Below are positions 1-7,224 of a stretch of DNA of 64,000 nt, piece by piece; the first letter of the stretch is position 1; every line of letters starts with the position of its first letter. Where the stretch lies: assembly GCF_002022275.1 (NCBI RefSeq), contig NZ_MSDF01000018.1, positions 1 through 64,000 of the forward strand. Reading direction: 5' to 3'. The notes under the pieces were generated by a model that had not been told where the DNA came from, made no database searches, and was given only the letters and a program-made list of their open reading frames with translations. The position numbers were made by a program, and so were the translations under genes. Source of the stretch: Pseudomonas fluorescens. GTDB lineage: Bacteria > Pseudomonadota > Gammaproteobacteria > Pseudomonadales > Pseudomonadaceae.

Positions 1-205
1 GCGGCGTGTAGTTCAGCTCACACAGCCCGGCGTGGCCGGTACCGGCGTTGTTCCACGGGTTGGAACTTTCCGCGGCACCCGAATCCATCAGCTCAACGAC
101 TTCCAGCTTGAGGCCGGGGTCGAGCTCTTTGAGCAATACGGCCAGGGTGGCACTCATGATGCCGGCCCCTACCAGTACTACGTCGACTGCTTCGTTATGC
201 GCCAT
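1..205 (-). CDS. mqo: Malate:quinone oxidoreductase, N-terminal part (runs off window)
   Basis: The visible 68 residues begin [15 protein letters not shown] and continue with a Rossmann-type FAD-binding GxGxxS segment and the stretch [20 protein letters not shown], which is typical of membrane-associated malate:quinone oxidoreductases. These FAD enzymes oxidise malate to oxaloacetate and pass electrons to the quinone pool. The ATG at 203-205 is preceded by GGAGACG, a good ribosome binding site. The rest of the gene lies before base 1, so length and C-terminal residues cannot be checked. Pseudomonads often carry more than one mqo paralogue, so which copy this is cannot be said. Confidence 0.9.
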
Positions 206-935
206 TTAACGCGTCTCCAAAATCTGCAGCACCAAATTGACGGCATGGCTGCCAGGAGTGACGGGGCGGTTCACGTGTTGCCCCAGGTTACCCATGGCCA
301 GGATCGCCATGTCCGATTCTTCGCAATTTTTTTGCAACTTCAGCGCACGCTTCCTGCCGGGCTAACCTGCCTATGAACGCATTCATGGGCGCCTGTGGCA
401 ATTCGACTTATGGTCAAAGCGTGCAATTCGTGCAACCAAATCCGTAGCGGACAGGTTTCAAGCTCCGGTTTTTGAGGCCTGCTCGGTCCTGTGTGGTTGG
501 GCTGTTCCAGACGCTGATGGTGCTTGTACAAACGCCAAACTATTCATTTGCTCGCCACACTCTTGTGAAGTTGTGAAAACCCGTTTTTTCACGCTCTTTT
601 GAAGACGTGAACCTCAAAAAAGGGCTGCCCCAGCCTGGCACCTGGCCCGAAGTCCTTGCCGACACGCGGCAATACGGGCAAACAACTCAAGTGGCCGAGC
701 GCAATGGCAGCTCTGGCAGATTCGGTAAAGAGGGAGGGTTTGCAAGGAAAACAGCAAGCACGCCAGCTTCACTCGATCTGTGTGGGCGGCTCTCTGTGGG
801 CGATTTGGGGGCTAATGCCTGAGCATTAACGATGTTGCGAGGCCCGATCAGGAGACGTCCTTATAATCGGGGGGAGATTGTAGCGAAGAACGCTAGGGAA
901 ATGGGCGTGTTTTATGACTTTTATTAGTGCTTCGG
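206..935. other. 730-base stretch with no convincing gene
   Basis: The region lies between the mqo start and a small minus-strand gene. Open frames here (for example 340-531 minus and 607-822 plus) lack ribosome binding sites and protein-like composition. A short imperfect palindrome, ATGAA-CGCA-TTCAT, lies at 373-386 and could be an operator for mqo. A TATAAT hexamer lies at 863-868 on the plus strand, but no -35 element sits at proper spacing. I see nothing else I can support. Confidence 0.5.
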
Positions 936-1169
936 TCAGGAGGCCAACGCATGCTGCGCATGCGCGTGCACAGGATGCGCGCTGACCCGGGCGCTGGCCG
1001 GCAGCGGGCGGTGCATCCAGCCCAGTCGTGTCTCGGCCACTTCTACCCAGCCTTCACCGACGGGCGGCAGGCTGCACTGCTTGAAAGCCAGGCAATAGCC
1101 ATGACTATCGAGCAAGGCATAGTGGCGCAGGCGGGCGTTTGGCAGGAACAGCGATTTGAGCAGGCGCAT
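936..1169 (-). CDS. Small conserved-type hypothetical protein (77 aa)
   Basis: The 77-residue product starts MRLLKSLFLPNARLRHYALL and contains well-mixed, protein-like sequence up to about residue 60 (GWVEVAETRLGWMHRPLPAS), followed by a His/Ala-rich tail. It resembles small uncharacterised pseudomonad proteins that I recall only loosely. No signal peptide, membrane segment or known domain is visible. The ribosome binding site before the ATG at 1167-1169 is weak. An overlapping plus-strand frame at 927-1199 is less protein-like. No function can be proposed. Confidence 0.55.
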   Translation of the reverse strand: MRLLKSLFLPNARLRHYALLDSHGYCLAFKQCSLPPVGEGWVEVAETRLGWMHRPLPASARVSAHPVHAHAQHALAS

Positions 1170-1351
1170 GGCTTTGTACCGGTTGCGTTACATGCTTGAA
1201 GGTTGCCAGTGTGCCATGACATTGGAATGACGGATTTATGTGAAATTGTAATTCACGCAGGCCTTCAGCCCCCGTTCAGGATCGCTGGTGGGTGGTGCGT
1301 CTGCACCGTTATACTGGCCGCCTGTTTGCACCTAGTCCTGGAGAAATGAGT

Positions 1352-1936
1352 ATGTTGCAACGCCTGTTGTTCGGTTTGATCACTGTGACCAGTTTGACCC
1401 TGGTTGGCTGCGCCAACAGCCCGCAACAACTCAGCCCGCAACCAAAAATCACCACGCAGTTGGCCCCGGTCGGCCACGGCCAGCCGGTGTCGGTGCGTGT
1501 GGTCGATGGTCGTCCGTCGCCAACCCTGGGTTCGCGTGGTGGCCTGTACCCGGAGACCGCGTTGATTTCCGTCACGGGCCAGGACGTACTGCCCAAGCTG
1601 CAGGCCCAGGCTGAAGCCGCCGTCCGCCTGCTGGGTTTCACTCCGGCCAATTCGCCGGGCGCACCTCAGTTGACCATCACCTTGGCCGAGCTAAAGTACC
1701 AGTCGCCTAAAGAAGGCCTGTATGTGACCGAAGCCTCCATCGGCGCGACCTTCAAGTCTGACGTCAGTGCCGGCACCCGTCGTTACAGTGGTCGCTATGG
1801 CGCTTCCCTGAACCAGCGCTTTGGCATGTCGCCAAATGAAGAGACCAACACCAAGCTGGTCAGCGATGTACTGAGTGACGCACTGACCCGCTTGTTCAAA
1901 GACCCAAGCATCGGCCAACTGCTCAGCTCGCAGTAA
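1352..1936 (+). CDS. YajG-family lipoprotein
   Basis: The 194-residue product begins with a lipoprotein signal peptide ending in the lipobox LVGC (Cys about residue 20), so the mature protein should be anchored in the outer membrane facing the periplasm. The rest matches the YajG lipoprotein family in size and in segments such as VRVVDGRPSPTLGSRGG and the C-terminal LVSDVLSDALTRLF. The molecular role of YajG is unknown. GGAG at 1340-1343 lies 8 bases before the ATG at 1352; another ATG at 1346 is only 2 bases from it and is less likely. A strong terminator follows immediately. Confidence 0.85.
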   Translation: MLQRLLFGLITVTSLTLVGCANSPQQLSPQPKITTQLAPVGHGQPVSVRVVDGRPSPTLGSRGGLYPETALISVTGQDVLPKLQAQAEAAVRLLGFTPANSPGAPQLTITLAELKYQSPKEGLYVTEASIGATFKSDVSAGTRRYSGRYGASLNQRFGMSPNEETNTKLVSDVLSDALTRLFKDPSIGQLLSSQ

Positions 1937-1950
1937 CCGTCAGCCAACAA

Positions 1951-1983
1951 AAAACCGGGCTCAGCGATGAGCCCGGTTTTTTT
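1951..1983 (+). terminator. Rho-independent terminator after the YajG-like gene
   Basis: A perfect 9-bp stem CCGGGCTCA / TGAGCCCGG with loop GCGA is flanked by an A-run on the left and seven T on the right. It can therefore terminate both the plus-strand lipoprotein gene and the convergent small gene at 1997-2206. Confidence 0.92.
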
Positions 1984-1996
1984 GTGCCTGCAACCT

Positions 1997-2206
1997 TCAT
2001 GCAGCCGTTTCGACATAAAAGTCCAGCACACTCACGCCAGTGAGCAGGTCCACCTCCGGCAGGTCGGCATGCGGGTGCCCGCCGAGGGCGCAGTACACCA
2101 GCCAGTGGCGGTCCTGGACGTTGAAGGCCAAGGCGCCGACCAGCGCCTCTTGCTCATCGTTTGGGGTGATCAGGTACAGCCGGTCCTGGTTTTGTGCGTG
2201 CAGCAT
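1997..2206 (-). CDS. Small conserved-type hypothetical protein (69 aa)
   Basis: The 69-residue product (starts MLHAQNQDRLYLITPNDEQE, ends LDFYVETAA) has balanced composition, no signal peptide and no membrane segment. It reads like a genuine small cytoplasmic protein, in convergent orientation to the YajG-like gene and sharing its bidirectional terminator. A weak GGGAAC lies about 5 bases before the ATG. Plus-strand frames over the same DNA look like shadows. I do not recognise a domain and propose no function. Confidence 0.65.
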   Translation of the reverse strand: MLHAQNQDRLYLITPNDEQEALVGALAFNVQDRHWLVYCALGGHPHADLPEVDLLTGVSVLDFYVETAA

Positions 2207-2389
2207 GACAAGTTCCCGAGCGTTCGAAGGGCAACAGAGTGGCCTGTTAAGGTGACGTTCAGGTGACGCTGTAAATTACTGGATACATTAACCGTACATG
2301 GGGGACGGAGCATTTCAGGCGCAGGACGCCACTATCATTCAGGTTTGTATCTGAATTGATACCAAGACACTGATCGACCGAGGTTTGCG

Positions 2390-2647
2390 ATGGCGCTGCC
2401 CGCACTGCTCATTAACGTTGTGGCTTTATTGGTGGCCTGCCCGGGTGCAGCGCTGCTGTTCATTACTCGCCTGCGCGAACAACGCGCGATGGCCGACCTG
2501 ACCGCACAGAGCGAAGATCGCGCGATCGACCAACCGATGTTGTTTCTGGATGTGCGCACCGAACGGGCGCATCGTCTGGCTTACCGCGTGGGGTTTGCCT
2601 GCCTTGTGTTGGCGCTGGCCGCGTCCTGGCTAAGCACCCACCTGTAG
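2390..2647 (+). CDS. Small inner-membrane protein (85 aa)
   Basis: This 85-residue protein has two hydrophobic segments, residues about 2-27 (ALPALLINVVALLVACPGAA) and about 66-83 (GFACLVLALAASWLSTHL). A charged 30-residue loop between them contains RLREQRAMADLTAQSEDRA. It is probably a two-pass inner-membrane protein. GAGG lies just before the ATG. A REP doublet with a long T-run follows and probably acts as its terminator. No known family is recognised. Confidence 0.7.
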   Translation: MALPALLINVVALLVACPGAALLFITRLREQRAMADLTAQSEDRAIDQPMLFLDVRTERAHRLAYRVGFACLVLALAASWLSTHL

Positions 2648-2661
2648 GAACAACCCAAAAC

Positions 2662-2755
2662 AAATGTGGGAGCGGGCTTGCCCGCGATGAAGGAGTGTCA
2701 GCACCGGATTTGCCGACTGACACACCACAATCGCGGGCAAACCCGCTCCCACATT
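2662..2755. repeat. REP doublet (REPIN), GCGGGCTTGCCCGCG subtype
   Basis: Two inverted copies of a REP unit (AAATGTGGGAGCGGGCTTGC... and ...CCCGCTCCCACATTT) flank a loop that itself holds a smaller palindrome, GTGTCA / TGACAC. A run of T follows the right arm, so the hairpin could also end transcription. It lies between the 3' ends of two convergent genes. Confidence 0.93.
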
Positions 2756-2769
2756 TTTTTGACCGCTTG

Positions 2770-3936
2770 TTACAGGGGGATCCCGGCCTTTACCCGATAT
2801 TGATTGCGCACCGGCGTCGCATACTGCACCACCAGAAACGGCCGATGTTCAGCCGGGCACTCATTCAAGCGACGCTCCCACTCCGCTTTGGCCTTCGCTA
2901 ACTCATCCGCCGGGAACACTTCAGCCGCCGTCGGCACTTGCAACTGCGGGTCAGCATCAGCCCATTGCGCGTAGGCCAGGTAATGCACCGGGAATAAACG
3001 GTAACCGCCGAGAATCTGCCGGTCCATTTCAATGGCCAGCAGCTTGGTGTCCTCGAAACGCTCGGTGATCGGCGGTGCAAAGTTCACGTGCACGCGGCCC
3101 TTGTAGCCGGTAATTCCGAGGGCGATGCTCACGTCGTCTTCGCCCGGAGCTTTGCTGTAGGTGCCGGTAGTGGCGCGGATGTACAGTTCGCGCGCCTTGG
3201 CCGAATCGCACGGGTCGTACTCGTAGCTGATCGACACCGGCGTCAGGTTCAGCGACTGGATCACCTCGGCAAACGGCTCCTCCTTGCGGCTGACGTGGAA
3301 CATCTTGAGGATCGCCGACTCGGTCCGGTCATCGCCATCTTTGGCGCGGCCTTCGGCCTGGGCGATCCAGATCGACTGGCAGTCGTTGCGGATCGAATGG
3401 TTGATGTAGGCCGACAGCAGGTTGAACGCCGCCATCTTCTCCTTTCGCCCAGTGATTGAGCGGTGCACGATGAAGCTCTTGTTCAGGCGCATGAGGTCGC
3501 TGACAAACGGCTTTTGCAGCAGGTTGTCGCCGATGGCAATGCGCGGCGTCGGCAGGCCGGCGTGGTACACGGCGTAGTTGACGAAGGCCGGGTCCATTAC
3601 GATGTCGCGGTGGTTGGCGAGGAACAGGTAGGCGGTGCCGGATTTGAGTTGCTCGACGCCGGTGTAGGTCACGCCGTCGGTTGCCCGGTCGATGGTGTGG
3701 TCGACGTAGTATTCGACTTTGTCTTGCAGCGTGGCCACGGTGGTGACGCCGGCGAACTCACGGCGCAGCCTGCGGGCGATCATGGGCTTGAGCAGCCAGC
3801 CCAGAGCGCCGGCAAAGCGCGGGAAGCGAAAGTGGGTCAGGATGTCCAGAAAGGCCTTGTCACTGAACAGACGTGCCAGCACTGCCGGGACTTCGCTGTC
3901 GTTGTAAGGTCGGATGGTATCGAATTCGCCCATCAT
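2770..3936 (-). CDS. PlsC-like acyltransferase (glycerophosphate/lysophosphatidate acyltransferase superfamily)
   Basis: This 388-residue protein carries the acyltransferase core from about residue 95 to 260, including LANHRDIVMDPAF and, further on, QAEGRAKDG in the position of the usual EGTRS-type motif. The family moves acyl groups from acyl-CoA or acyl-ACP to glycerophospholipid precursors. The first motif is unusual: His109 is followed by Asp at +2 (Asp111) and at +6 (Asp115), giving HX5D rather than HX4D. No clear membrane helix is seen beyond a moderately hydrophobic stretch near residues 42-53. The start is one of two adjacent ATGs, with GAGAG just upstream. The precise substrate is unknown. 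Confidence 0.8.
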   Translation of the reverse strand: MMGEFDTIRPYNDSEVPAVLARLFSDKAFLDILTHFRFPRFAGALGWLLKPMIARRLRREFAGVTTVATLQDKVEYYVDHTIDRATDGVTYTGVEQLKSGTAYLFLANHRDIVMDPAFVNYAVYHAGLPTPRIAIGDNLLQKPFVSDLMRLNKSFIVHRSITGRKEKMAAFNLLSAYINHSIRNDCQSIWIAQAEGRAKDGDDRTESAILKMFHVSRKEEPFAEVIQSLNLTPVSISYEYDPCDSAKARELYIRATTGTYSKAPGEDDVSIALGITGYKGRVHVNFAPPITERFEDTKLLAIEMDRQILGGYRLFPVHYLAYAQWADADPQLQVPTAAEVFPADELAKAKAEWERRLNECPAEHRPFLVVQYATPVRNQYRVKAGIPL

Positions 3937-4063
3937 GCTCTCTTGTTAGAAACGGCTAGGGTAAGTAAAGGAACATCAGGGTGCGGCCGCAATTGTGGCG
4001 CTGCCGAGAATAGCCCTGTAAATAGACCGGCGATTATACGCACAAGTCACCTGGGAGACCGCG

Positions 4064-4246
4064 ATGCTGGAAACTGCGACGTACGATTGTCCTTATTGTG
4101 GTGAAGAAGTTGAAACAACCGTGGATTTGTCCGGTGGTGATCAGGTTTATATAGAAGACTGCCAGGTATGTTGCCGACCGATCATTTTCAATCTGCAGGT
4201 CCACGGTGACGAGTGGATGCTTGAAACCCGTAGCGAAAACGAATAA
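4064..4246 (+). CDS. CPXCG-motif cysteine-rich protein (60 aa)
   Basis: The 60-residue protein contains CPYCG near residue 9 and CQVCCRP near residue 33, a two-knuckle arrangement that probably binds zinc. This matches a small uncharacterised family named for the CPXCG motif. GGGAG lies a few bases before the ATG. The next gene, a DUF2007 protein, starts 11 bases after the stop, so the two are probably cotranscribed. Biochemical role unknown. Confidence 0.85.
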   Translation: MLETATYDCPYCGEEVETTVDLSGGDQVYIEDCQVCCRPIIFNLQVHGDEWMLETRSENE

Positions 4247-4257
4247 CAGGTACGCCC

Positions 4258-4518
4258 ATGCAGCGAATCTACGAACCGGAAAACCTGATGGAAGGCGAGC
4301 TGCTGCAACACATGCTCGCCAGCGAGGGCATCGACGCGCACCTGGTGGGCCGCCATTTGCTCGGCGGCACCGGTGAATTGCCGATTTTCGGGTTGCTGGG
4401 GCTGGAAGTGGATAACGACCGTGCCGCCTACGCCCGCGAGCTGATTCTGGCTTACATCGGCGCGCAGCCGCTGCCCGGTGATGAACCCGACAGCTTGCCC
4501 GACGTGTTGGTCTGTTAG
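4258..4518 (+). CDS. DUF2007 family protein (putative signal-transducing)
   Basis: The 86-residue protein starts MQRIYEPENLMEGELLQHML and contains the stretch AHLVGRHLLGGTGELP, both typical of DUF2007, a small domain annotated only as putative signal transducing and related to PII-like folds. It follows the CPXCG gene closely and is followed 36 bases later by the SRAP gene, suggesting a three-gene unit. AGG lies before the ATG. No experimental function is known to me. Confidence 0.82.
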   Translation: MQRIYEPENLMEGELLQHMLASEGIDAHLVGRHLLGGTGELPIFGLLGLEVDNDRAAYARELILAYIGAQPLPGDEPDSLPDVLVC

Positions 4519-4554
4519 GCTGTCGGTCGGTTTACCCAAGAGTCGTGTTACCCC

Positions 4555-5175
4555 ATGTGTGGACGTTATGCCCTGTTTCGCTGGAACCCTACGTTTGCTG
4601 CCTTGCCGGGCTTCCCGGCTGATCAGCAGGCCCAGTGGAACATCTCCCCCAATGATTCCGTGCTGATCCAGCGCCTGAGCGAAGGCCAGCGCAGCCTGGC
4701 CCGCGCCCGTTGGGGCCTGACGCCGCCCTGGCTGACCGACATGTCCCGCACACCCGCCCACGCCCGCGCCGAAACCCTGGCCGAGCAACCGATGTTTCGC
4801 GAAGCGTTCCGCCAGCGTCGTTGCCTGCTGCCTGCCAATGGTTTTTACGAATGGCGCGGCACTCAGCGCAAACGCCCGTATTGGCTGACGCCGGGGGAGG
4901 GCTCCACGCTGTTTTTTGCGGCGATCTGGGAAGCGTATCCGGTGCAGGAGCAAGTGTGGCTGAGCACGGCAGTGGTGACTCAGGCCGCGCAAAGCCAGCG
5001 GCGGCCGTTGATTCTGGATGCGGCGGGGCAAGAGGCTTGGTTGAATCCGGAGACGCCGTTGCATCAATTGCAGGCATTGCTGGCCGCTGAGCCTGTGGCG
5101 TTGCGCGAGCGGGTGCTGGCCAATATGGTCAATGATCCCAAGCTCAACGGCCCCGAATGCCTGACGCCGGGTTAA
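4555..5175 (+). CDS. SRAP-family protein (YedK/HMCES-like) with altered active site
   Basis: SRAP proteins form thiazolidine crosslinks through Cys2 with abasic sites in single-stranded DNA and protect them during replication. This 206-residue protein starts MCGRYALF, keeping Cys2 after Met removal, and has the NGFYEW segment with the expected Glu (Glu99). Two other expected residues differ from E. coli YedK as I remember it. The Asn of the NARxET motif (YedK Asn75) is His69 (AHARAET), and the His of HDRRP (YedK His160) is Ser147 (QSQRRP). This may be a lineage variant with modified chemistry or a DNA-crosslinking-only protein. The ribosome binding site is weak. Confidence 0.85.
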   Translation: MCGRYALFRWNPTFAALPGFPADQQAQWNISPNDSVLIQRLSEGQRSLARARWGLTPPWLTDMSRTPAHARAETLAEQPMFREAFRQRRCLLPANGFYEWRGTQRKRPYWLTPGEGSTLFFAAIWEAYPVQEQVWLSTAVVTQAAQSQRRPLILDAAGQEAWLNPETPLHQLQALLAAEPVALRERVLANMVNDPKLNGPECLTPG

Positions 5176-5208
5176 GTCAGTGATTTTGCGGTTGAATTGA
5201 TGGGCGCC

Positions 5209-5279
5209 ATCGCAGGCAAGCCAGCTCCCACATTCAGAATTGTGAATACAGTCAATGTGGGAGCTGGCTTGCCTGCGAT
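5209..5279. repeat. REP doublet with arms in the opposite order
   Basis: Two near-perfect complementary 26-base arms, ATCGCAGGCAAGCCAGCTCC... and ...GGAGCTGGCTTGCCTGCGAT, are separated by about 19 bases. Unlike the other doublets in the window, the GTGGGAG ends face each other inside the loop and the GCGAT ends lie outside. It separates the SRAP gene from the M48 protease gene. Confidence 0.9.
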
Positions 5280-5432
5280 AGCGGTCGCCTGTCCTGAACT
5301 GGCTGATCAACCGCTGCTGTGTGGGATGTATCTGAAACCAGGCGGTTAAACGTCTGTTGTATCTGGCGCCGATACAAATGACCGCCTACGATACGCGCCA
5401 TGTTTTCACGGCGTGTATTCAGGGAGAGCTTC

Positions 5433-6251
5433 ATGAAGAAGTCATTGGCGGTAAGTGGCTTGGTTGCAGCGATGCTGCTGGCGGGCTGCCAGTCGGTTAA
5501 CACTACCAGCGGCGGCGCGGTGGGGGTCGAGCGCAAGCAGTACATGTTCAGCATGCTGTCGAGCCAGGAAGTCGACCAGATGTATGCCCAGTCTTATCAA
5601 CAGACACTGGGAGAGGCGAGCGGCAAAGGCATGCTGGACAAGACCAGCGCCAACGCCAAGCGCGTACAGGCAATAGCCAATCGCCTGATCGCCCAGGCCC
5701 CGACTTTCCGCCCCGATGCGGCGCAGTGGAAGTGGGAAGTGAACTTGATCAAAAGTGACGAGATGAACGCCAACTGCGGGCCTGGCGGCAAGATTTTCGT
5801 GTACAGCGCGTTGATCGATAACCTCAAGCTCACCGATGACGAGCTGGCGGCGGTGATGGGCCATGAAATCGCCCACGCCTTGCGCGAGCACGGGCGTGAA
5901 GCGATGTCCAAGGCTTACGGCATCCAGATGGCCAAGCAGGGCGCCGGTGCGCTGTTCGGTCTCGGTCAGGACAGCATGGCGCTGGCCGATACCGTGGCCA
6001 ACTACGGCATGACCTTGCCGAACAGCCGCGCCAACGAAAACGAAGCCGACCTGATCGGCCTGGAGCTGTCGGCCCGTGCCGGTTACAACCCGAACGCAGC
6101 CATTACCTTGTGGAACAAGATGGCCAAGGCTTCGGAAGGTGCACCGCCGGAGTTCATGAGCACGCATCCGGCCTCCGACAGCCGAATTGCTTCGTTGCAG
6201 GCGGCGATTCCGAAGGTGATGCCGCTGTATCAGCAGGCCAAAAAATCCTGA
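5433..6251 (+). CDS. M48-family metalloprotease lipoprotein (LoiP/YcaL-like)
   Basis: The 272-residue product starts MKKSLAVSGL, with lipobox LLAGC giving a lipidated Cys near residue 18, so it is a periplasmic outer-membrane-anchored protein. The zinc-protease signature HEIAHALREH lies near residue 150 and the downstream zinc-ligand glutamate occurs in ENEADLIGLE. STHPASDSRI near the C-terminus is also typical of the M48 LoiP/YcaL/BepA-like group, which degrades or repairs misassembled envelope proteins. AGGGAGAG precedes the ATG at 5433; the in-frame ATG at 5400 lacks such a site and would spoil the signal peptide. Confidence 0.9.
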   Translation: MKKSLAVSGLVAAMLLAGCQSVNTTSGGAVGVERKQYMFSMLSSQEVDQMYAQSYQQTLGEASGKGMLDKTSANAKRVQAIANRLIAQAPTFRPDAAQWKWEVNLIKSDEMNANCGPGGKIFVYSALIDNLKLTDDELAAVMGHEIAHALREHGREAMSKAYGIQMAKQGAGALFGLGQDSMALADTVANYGMTLPNSRANENEADLIGLELSARAGYNPNAAITLWNKMAKASEGAPPEFMSTHPASDSRIASLQAAIPKVMPLYQQAKKS

Positions 6252-6258
6252 GTTGATT

Positions 6259-6371
6259 GATCGTTCCCACGCGCAGCAAAGGAATGCATCCTGTGACGCT
6301 CCGCGTCACGCTGTTAAGAGCGGACGCAGAGCGTCCAGAGCGGCATTCCCACGCAGAGCGTGGGAACGATC
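6259..6371. repeat. Multi-hairpin palindromic repeat (GTTCCCACGC type)
   Basis: Outer arms GATCGTTCCCACGC and GCGTGGGAACGATC enclose smaller hairpins (GTGACG CTCCG CGTCAC at 6294-6310 and GGACGC AGA GCGTCC at 6322-6336). This differs in sequence from the GTGGGAG REP family found elsewhere in the window, but resembles another repeat common in pseudomonad intergenic regions. It lies between convergent 3' ends (M48 protease and Gdt1 transporter). Confidence 0.88.
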
Positions 6372-6379
6372 ATCGCGGT

Positions 6380-6964
6380 TTAGATCCACCCGCTGCTCTG
6401 CATGGCCTTGTACACCGCCACCACCGCCAGCACGAAAAACGCCGTCGCCGCCAGCCGGCGAATCAGGGTCAACGGCAGCTTCTCGGCTGCAAAATTCCCC
6501 GCCAGAACCACCGGCACGTTGGCAATCAGCATGCCCAGCGTGGTGCCGATAATCACCAGCCACAGCTCCGGATACTGCGCCGCCAGCATCACCGTGGCGA
6601 TCTGCGTCTTGTCACCGATTTCCGCGAGGAAGAACGCGATCAGCGTGGTCAGGAATGGCCCGAACTTGCGCGTGGTACTGGCTTCGTCGTCGTCGAGTTT
6701 GTCCGGCACCAGAGTCCACAACGCCGTGGCGCAGAAGCTCGCTGCGAGGATCCAGTGCAACACCGCATCCGAGAAGAAACTTCCGAACCAGGCCCCCACG
6801 GCACCGGCCGCCGCATGGTTGGCCAGGGTCGCGGCGACGATGCCGGCGATGATCGGCCAGGGTTTGCGAAAGCGTGCGGCAAGGATGAGCGCGAGCAGTT
6901 GCGTCTTGTCGCCGATTTCGGCCAAGGCAACGATTGCGGTAGGAACGAGTAATGAATCCAGCAT
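6380..6964 (-). CDS. Gdt1/TMEM165 (UPF0016) family Mn2+ transporter
   Basis: The 194-residue integral membrane protein has six hydrophobic segments in two repeated halves, each with the family signature EIGDKTQ (ALAEIGDKTQLLALIL near residue 15 and FFLAEIGDKTQIATVML near residue 120). Gdt1 proteins move Mn2+ (or Ca2+) across membranes; bacterial members export Mn2+. The ATG at 6962-6964 (MLDSLLVPTAIV) is chosen because GGAAG at 6973-6977 precedes it by 8 bases. An upstream in-frame extension to 7189 would run through the riboswitch. Control by manganese is strongly suggested by the yybP-ykoY leader. Confidence 0.92.
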   Translation of the reverse strand: MLDSLLVPTAIVALAEIGDKTQLLALILAARFRKPWPIIAGIVAATLANHAAAGAVGAWFGSFFSDAVLHWILAASFCATALWTLVPDKLDDDEASTTRKFGPFLTTLIAFFLAEIGDKTQIATVMLAAQYPELWLVIIGTTLGMLIANVPVVLAGNFAAEKLPLTLIRRLAATAFFVLAVVAVYKAMQSSGWI

Positions 6965-6989
6965 CAGGTAAGCTTCCAGGGGCGGGTCG

Positions 6990-7170
6990 ACACGGCTATG
7001 ACACGTACAGCCTTCCCGCCCCGGGTAAGGTGTTCGTGTCATAGGTCTTGTCAAACCCCGGTCCGTCTGTGCGGACTCCTGGGTCGCATACGCCATGGCC
7101 TGTTGACCAAGTATGTTGACGTATGCCGGACGAGCATGGCGCTCGTGGGAGACTACTCCCCTAGGACGGA
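6990..7170 (-). promoter_or_regulatory. yybP-ykoY manganese riboswitch leader
   Basis: Read on the minus strand, the leader contains GGGGAGTAG (7153-7161) and GTCAACATACTTGG in the opposing loop, the conserved Mn2+-binding elements of yybP-ykoY. A 6-bp closing helix, TCCGTC/GACGGA, pairs 7165-7170 with 7062-7067. Downstream, TATGACACG (7035-7043) pairs with CGTGTCATA (6997-7005) to form the expression-platform hairpin. No T-run follows, so control is probably at translation. The gene controlled is the Gdt1-type Mn transporter, which fits. Confidence 0.9.
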
Positions 7171-7224
7171 GCGGATTCTGCCTAGGCAAAACCCATTCGG
7201 CAAGCCTTCTTTTTCAAACGCCCG

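Noticed and set aside
863..868. Perfect TATAAT hexamer as a promoter
   Set aside because: No -35 element lies 16-18 bases upstream and no gene follows closely on that strand.
4147..5310. A 387-codon minus-strand frame over the CPXCG/DUF2007/SRAP genes
   Set aside because: The plus-strand genes match known families; the minus frame does not.
6965..7189. N-terminal extension of the Gdt1 transporter
   Set aside because: It would translate the riboswitch; the ATG at 6964 has a proper ribosome binding site and starts directly at the first membrane segment.
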